Origin: Alphaproteobacteria bacterium
Lineage (GTDB): Bacteria > Pseudomonadota > Alphaproteobacteria > Rhizobiales > Hyphomicrobiaceae
Reading direction: 5' to 3'
Length of the DNA stretch: 8,491 nucleotides
Assembly (NCBI GenBank): GCA_022600335.1
Contig: JAHZKN010000344.1
Span: 1-8,491, forward strand
The notes beneath the pieces were generated by a model. It searched no databases and was not told where the DNA came from. It saw nothing but the letters and a program-made list of their open reading frames with translations. A program made the position numbers and the translations under genes. Shown here piece after piece: positions 5,622-8,491 of this stretch (positions are counted from its first letter, which is position 1; each line of letters starts with the position of its first letter).

Positions 5622-7076
5622 TTAGGTTTTTCTTCTGGACTTCGTGGTCTTGGAGGGATTTGGGGATCTTTTGCGCTTTTTCGCGGGCGCTTTGGCCTTA
5701 AGCGTAGCACCGCTTGGAGCGTGTTGTGTTAGATCTTCATGTTTCTTATCGGCGGCCACGCCCCAGTCCGTTGGGGTGTCTTGACTGTAGCGTTTGCCAA
5801 GTCCGGCGGCTATCTCGGCCTTGGCTAACTCATAGCCAAGATAAAACGCGTGGCTTCCATCGTGCTCAACGTCGAGTTTTGGAAACAGCGCAAACGCATC
5901 GCGCGAAACGTGATGCCCGTCTCGATTGTAAATGTGCACCCCGTCTTCTGTAACAGCAATGCGGAAGTTTTTGTCTCGAATGGCCGCTGCCAATTCCTCA
6001 ACATCGGCGTTGCTTTGCGTGTAGGGCTTTAGGTCATGCAACGACAAAAGCCCGCCGCCATATCCCTTGGGCAAACTGTCGTCACTTTTCGCACGGTGCA
6101 TCAGGCGACGGGCTGCATCGTGCTCTTGGATCGTGCGCCGTGTGTGTGGCGACACTTGAACGACCAATACGTTGCGGATTGCCAGTTCTGAACAAATCCC
6201 AAGCAACACAGCTGTCACACCTTGGCTATCTGCATCGGTCAGTTCAGTCAGGTTGCCAGTACCCATCAAAATCTCAGCCTTCGGGCGCAACCGACGCAAT
6301 TCCGCGTAGCGCTCGAGCGAAGCCGTGAAGCCAAAATGGATGGGATCGAGGATAGGGTCGGCCAGCGCCCCTTTCAGACCCACCTTCTCGGCCTTATCGA
6401 TGGCTCGGACAAGAGAAGCAAGATCCCCATGAGGTTTTGGAACCAGCACTGGGATGCACTTTGTGCCTGTAACGATATCTAGATTGGTCTCGTCCAGACT
6501 CAGGACAAAATCCGCACCTGCCTGCGCGCCGCGACGCAAGTCTTCCTCATGGCCGGAATCGACACTGACCGTGAAGCCCTCCTGCTTTAGAGCATCAACC
6601 ATCTCTTCAAGGTGCGGAAATGGCACATCCGGTTGGCAGCCAATGTCGATGATATCGCCGCCCGCGCCTGCGTAGCTGCGCGCACGCGCAACCATATCAT
6701 CAACGCTAAGCTCCGGCGCTTCGACAATCTCGGCAAAAATGCGTAAATCGTGTTGGGTAAGATCCGGTGGTTTTCCGCCCTTACCAAAGTACTGCGGGAG
6801 GTCAATTATCTCGTCTGGCCCGCGCTCAAACGCGACCCCGTAATGGTCTGATAACCGTTCAAGGTTCATACGCGAGCGCCCTGGCACAATGACACGCTCA
6901 ACCTCAAGCGGCGTCTTCAGCCGATTTTCAACAATTGCCTCGGTCATCAAGGCAGCAACCTTGATGCCCAAATTGTGCACTTTCCACGCCGCTTTTTTCG
7001 GAGCAAGCGCCGCGACAATTTCTTTTAGCCGTCGTTCTGCAAGGTGCCCGGTGAGAAACAGCAGCTTTTCAGCCAT
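5622..7076 (-). CDS. Dihydropteroate-synthase-like protein of H4MPT biosynthesis
   Basis: A 484-residue protein, much longer than ordinary FolP (about 280). An N-terminal domain of about 115 residues (MAEKLLFLTGHLAE..., with VIVPGRSRMNLERL) is followed by a pterin-binding TIM barrel. The barrel shows GGDIIDIGCQPDVPFP (139-154), VSVDSGHEEDLRRGAQAGADF (170-190), DPILDPIHFGF (240-250), MGTGNLTELTDADSQG (271-286) and HTRRTIQEHDAARRLM (311-326). A further alpha/beta part runs to about 445, then a very basic tail (456-484, Lys/Arg-rich). Known: the related archaeal DHPS-like proteins are linked to joining the pterin diphosphate to the aryl ribosyl unit of methanopterin; that role is inferred here. 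An ATG at 7076 begins the family-like sequence and has GGAG upstream. An upstream in-frame start at 7124 was discarded. The gene is 78 bases downstream of the kinase gene and upstream of DUF447. Confidence 0.87.
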   Translation of the reverse strand: MAEKLLFLTGHLAERRLKEIVAALAPKKAAWKVHNLGIKVAALMTEAIVENRLKTPLEVERVIVPGRSRMNLERLSDHYGVAFERGPDEIIDLPQYFGKGGKPPDLTQHDLRIFAEIVEAPELSVDDMVARARSYAGAGGDIIDIGCQPDVPFPHLEEMVDALKQEGFTVSVDSGHEEDLRRGAQAGADFVLSLDETNLDIVTGTKCIPVLVPKPHGDLASLVRAIDKAEKVGLKGALADPILDPIHFGFTASLERYAELRRLRPKAEILMGTGNLTELTDADSQGVTAVLLGICSELAIRNVLVVQVSPHTRRTIQEHDAARRLMHRAKSDDSLPKGYGGGLLSLHDLKPYTQSNADVEELAAAIRDKNFRIAVTEDGVHIYNRDGHHVSRDAFALFPKLDVEHDGSHAFYLGYELAKAEIAAGLGKRYSQDTPTDWGVAADKKHEDLTQHAPSGATLKAKAPAKKRKRSPNPSKTTKSRRKT

Positions 7077-7154
7077 CAAAGCCACGTCTCCACAGTTTGG
7101 AAGGGGGTCATGCTCTGACCGCACACGACAGCCGAGCTTGCGACGAAGGCATTC

Positions 7155-7868
7155 TTAGCGACGTCCTGTTGCACGTCGCTGGCGGCTTGTCGATCGATAT
7201 ATGACAGAATGATCATAGGCCTTGCCGACATGGATCGCATGCTGCCTGGGTGCCAACACGCGTGCTGCAAACTCGTGCTCCTCTCCAGGGCCAAAAATGC
7301 GCCAGTTGAGCTCAGCTCGCGTAACGATTTCAGCAAATGAAGGATCAACGACGCCTGCTGCTGCAAGCGCGTGCGCATCCGCCGTCGCAGGAACTGACCG
7401 CGATTTAAGCACCAACACATCACAATCACCAAGTCGTTCTGCAAGACGGGCCGCCAAACCATCAGAAGTGATAGACCAATCGCGTGCAATCGTTCGATCG
7501 CGGTCACACATCTTTAACGGCAACCAAATTGGCACACGGCCGGAACGCAACGCCAGGCGCACATCGGCAATTGTCTCAACAGGCTTCAACTCGGGCTGTA
7601 AATCCGCCAAGGCCAATGCATTTTGGTGCATTGCCAAGATCGCCATGCGGTGCGCCGCCTTGTCGGAAGCTTGTAAAGTGCGCTGTAGACGGCGTACTTC
7701 GTCCGCGAACGCGCCACCACCGGCAACAAGGACGACTGGCACCCGCGCTTTGGCCACAACTTTGAGATGGGCGGCCGCATCGCCACTCTTAATGAGACTG
7801 CCGCCCAATTTCACAACGGTCAGTCCGTCGCTTAGTGGCGTGCGATGATTATGACGATGTTTTGCCAT
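7155..7868 (-). CDS. mfnE: Amino-acid-kinase-fold protein, MfnE type (furan phosphate kinase)
   Basis: Known: MfnE phosphorylates 5-(aminomethyl)-3-furanmethanol phosphate to the diphosphate F1-PP, the substrate of MfnF. This 237-residue protein has the amino acid kinase fold: VVKLGGSLIKSGD (18-30) and VAGGGAFADEVRRLQ (48-62) at the phosphate-binding end, WSITSDGLAARLAERL (131-146) and DVLVLKS (150-156) for the nucleotide part, and AGVVDPSF (171-178). It ends in a short Arg-rich tail. Bacterial homologues are often annotated only as amino acid kinase or uridylate kinase. The MfnE assignment rests on fold plus mfnB and mfnF in the same island. The ATG at 7868 lies inside folB (20-base overlap), showing tight coupling. 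The Shine-Dalgarno is weak, consistent with re-initiation. Confidence 0.8.
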   Translation of the reverse strand: MAKHRHNHRTPLSDGLTVVKLGGSLIKSGDAAAHLKVVAKARVPVVLVAGGGAFADEVRRLQRTLQASDKAAHRMAILAMHQNALALADLQPELKPVETIADVRLALRSGRVPIWLPLKMCDRDRTIARDWSITSDGLAARLAERLGDCDVLVLKSRSVPATADAHALAAAGVVDPSFAEIVTRAELNWRIFGPGEEHEFAARVLAPRQHAIHVGKAYDHSVIYRSTSRQRRATGRR

Positions 7869-8283
7869 GATCAGCTTTCGGTCTCGTAATCTCTACTCCG
7901 CGCACCGGACCACGTTCCAATTTTTCAACACGGACAAAGATGGAAACGATCCGCGGATCTCTTAAGCAAGTCTCAGCAATCTGTTCGGCAAATGTCTCCA
8001 CAAGATTGATGTGACCTTTCGAGGTGATAGCATCGATCGCGTCAAGAATATCCGTATAGGACGGAACCTCTTCCATCTCATCGTGCTTCGATCGCACATT
8101 TGGGCTCAGTGCTGCATCAATCGACAATCTTACTTTTTGTGTAACACCCTTTTCTTCTGCGTATACACCAATATTGCAGTCAATGACATAGTCACGCACG
8201 AAGATACAGTCGGCACGATCTGAGTGTCGGTCACCCTTCTCTCGCGCATCTATTGTTTCAATTTGAGACCGTTGCTGGGTCAT
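7849..8283 (-). CDS. folB: Dihydroneopterin aldolase-like protein (FolB family)
   Basis: FolB cleaves dihydroneopterin to 6-hydroxymethyl-dihydropterin and glycolaldehyde, giving the pterin for folate and, here probably, for H4MPT. The 144-residue product shows IFVRDYVIDCNIGVYAEEKGVTQ (27-49), VPSYTDILDAI (73-83) with the conserved Tyr (Y76), INLVETFAEQIA (92-103), and IFVRVEKLE (115-123) with the conserved Lys (K121), then RGVEITRP. The usual KP after the Lys-bearing strand is KL here. An N-terminal extension of about 25 polar residues precedes the domain. The start ATG overlaps the mfnB stop (ATGA), and the 3' end overlaps the kinase gene by 20 bases. Location suggests a copy dedicated to H4MPT; whether another folB serves folate cannot be seen. 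Confidence 0.88.
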   Translation of the reverse strand: MTQQRSQIETIDAREKGDRHSDRADCIFVRDYVIDCNIGVYAEEKGVTQKVRLSIDAALSPNVRSKHDEMEEVPSYTDILDAIDAITSKGHINLVETFAEQIAETCLRDPRIVSIFVRVEKLERGPVRGVEITRPKADHGKTSS

Positions 8284-8491
8284 GATGCGCGCACCTCAAC
8301 GGTCTCTTTTGACGGGCTGGCAAGTGAGGCCCCTATCAATTGGCGAACTTTCACAACGGCCACAGGATCAATCTCCGACCGACGACACCGATTGTGACAC
8401 AAAGCGCCGCGAAAACCCAGAATATCAGGCTTAAGTGGTTCCAGCATCGAAATGTGCTCGGCGCGCAATGCGCCGGCTAGTCCAGCTAGCA
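8280..8491 (-). CDS. mfnB: (5-Formylfuran-3-yl)methyl phosphate synthase, C-terminal part (5' end outside window)
   Basis: MfnB makes the furan ring of methanofuran/methylofuran from two molecules of glyceraldehyde 3-phosphate. The frame is open to the window edge and gives about 70 C-terminal residues, roughly the last quarter to third of a protein usually near 235. The block LAGLAGALRAEHI is followed by LKPDILGFRGALC and a run of Cys/Arg (CHNRCRRSEID), typical of this family (formerly DUF556). The stop TGA shares ATGA with the folB start, so the genes are translationally coupled. It is the first visible gene of the - strand arm. Confidence 0.9.
   Translation of the reverse strand, partial: LAGLAGALRAEHISMLEPLKPDILGFRGALCHNRCRRSEIDPVAVVKVRQLIGASLASPSKETVEVRAS

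Noticed and set aside
7077..7124. Upstream start of the DHPS-like protein adding 16 residues
   Set aside because: The conserved N terminus begins at MAEKLLFLTGHLAE; a GGAG lies in front of the 7076 ATG.
7222..7848. 208-residue open frame on the + strand, antisense to the kinase gene
   Set aside because: It mirrors a gene with clear amino-acid-kinase motifs; its own translation is Ser/Arg/Ala-rich without any recognisable domain, as expected of an antisense shadow in GC-rich DNA.
1..8491. Search for CRISPR arrays, insertion sequences, phage genes or tRNAs
   Set aside because: I see no spaced direct repeats, transposase or integrase motifs, or cloverleaf-like sequence; the window is an ordinary, dense cofactor and C1 gene island.

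Overview
The window is a tetrahydromethanopterin/methylofuran (H4MPT/MFR) one-carbon gene island from a methylotrophic bacterium, most likely an alphaproteobacterium of the Hyphomicrobiales type. This rests on three things. The order mch - orf5 - orf7 - fae is the one known from Methylobacterium extorquens AM1. The Fae protein is very close to the alphaproteobacterial form as I remember it. Base composition is moderately GC-rich. Genus cannot be settled without a database search. Almost everything is coding; I see no mobile element, CRISPR array, tRNA or rRNA.

Left arm, + strand (1-3001): the 3' half of mch (methenyl-H4MPT cyclohydrolase), then orf5 (RimK-like ATP-grasp ligase) and orf7 (CitG-like protein). 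These overlap by 17 and 8 bases and look translationally coupled. A 182-base gap follows, holding two predicted hairpins; the second looks like an intrinsic terminator lying only 27 bases before fae (formaldehyde-activating enzyme). fae has a strong Shine-Dalgarno and the codon pattern of a very highly expressed gene. After it come several small hairpins and a strong terminator that lies inside the 3' end of the next, convergent gene.

Middle (3155-4971): a HisA/HisF-related TIM-barrel protein on the - strand and, diverging from it, an MfnF-type ASKHA-fold protein ('H4MPT-linked C1 transfer pathway protein') on the + strand.

Right arm, - strand (8491 down to 4991): the C-terminal part of mfnB, then folB-like dihydroneopterin aldolase, an amino-acid-kinase-fold protein (MfnE type), a large dihydropteroate-synthase-like protein and a DUF447 flavin-barrel-like protein. 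The first three overlap (mfnB/folB share ATGA; folB/kinase share 20 bases). The arm converges on the MfnF gene with a 19-base gap.

How they work together: Fae condenses formaldehyde with dephospho-H4MPT. Mch carries a later oxidation-level step, upstream of the methylofuran-dependent formyltransferase/hydrolase complex. Most other genes make the two cofactors: MfnB, MfnE and MfnF the furan part and core of methylofuran, with Orf5 a likely amino-acid/glutamate ligase; the FolB-like and DHPS-like proteins the pterin side of H4MPT. Orf7, the HisA-like protein and DUF447 travel with the pathway but have no firmly assigned step, as far as I know. They, and the fae leader, are the most interesting parts of the window.
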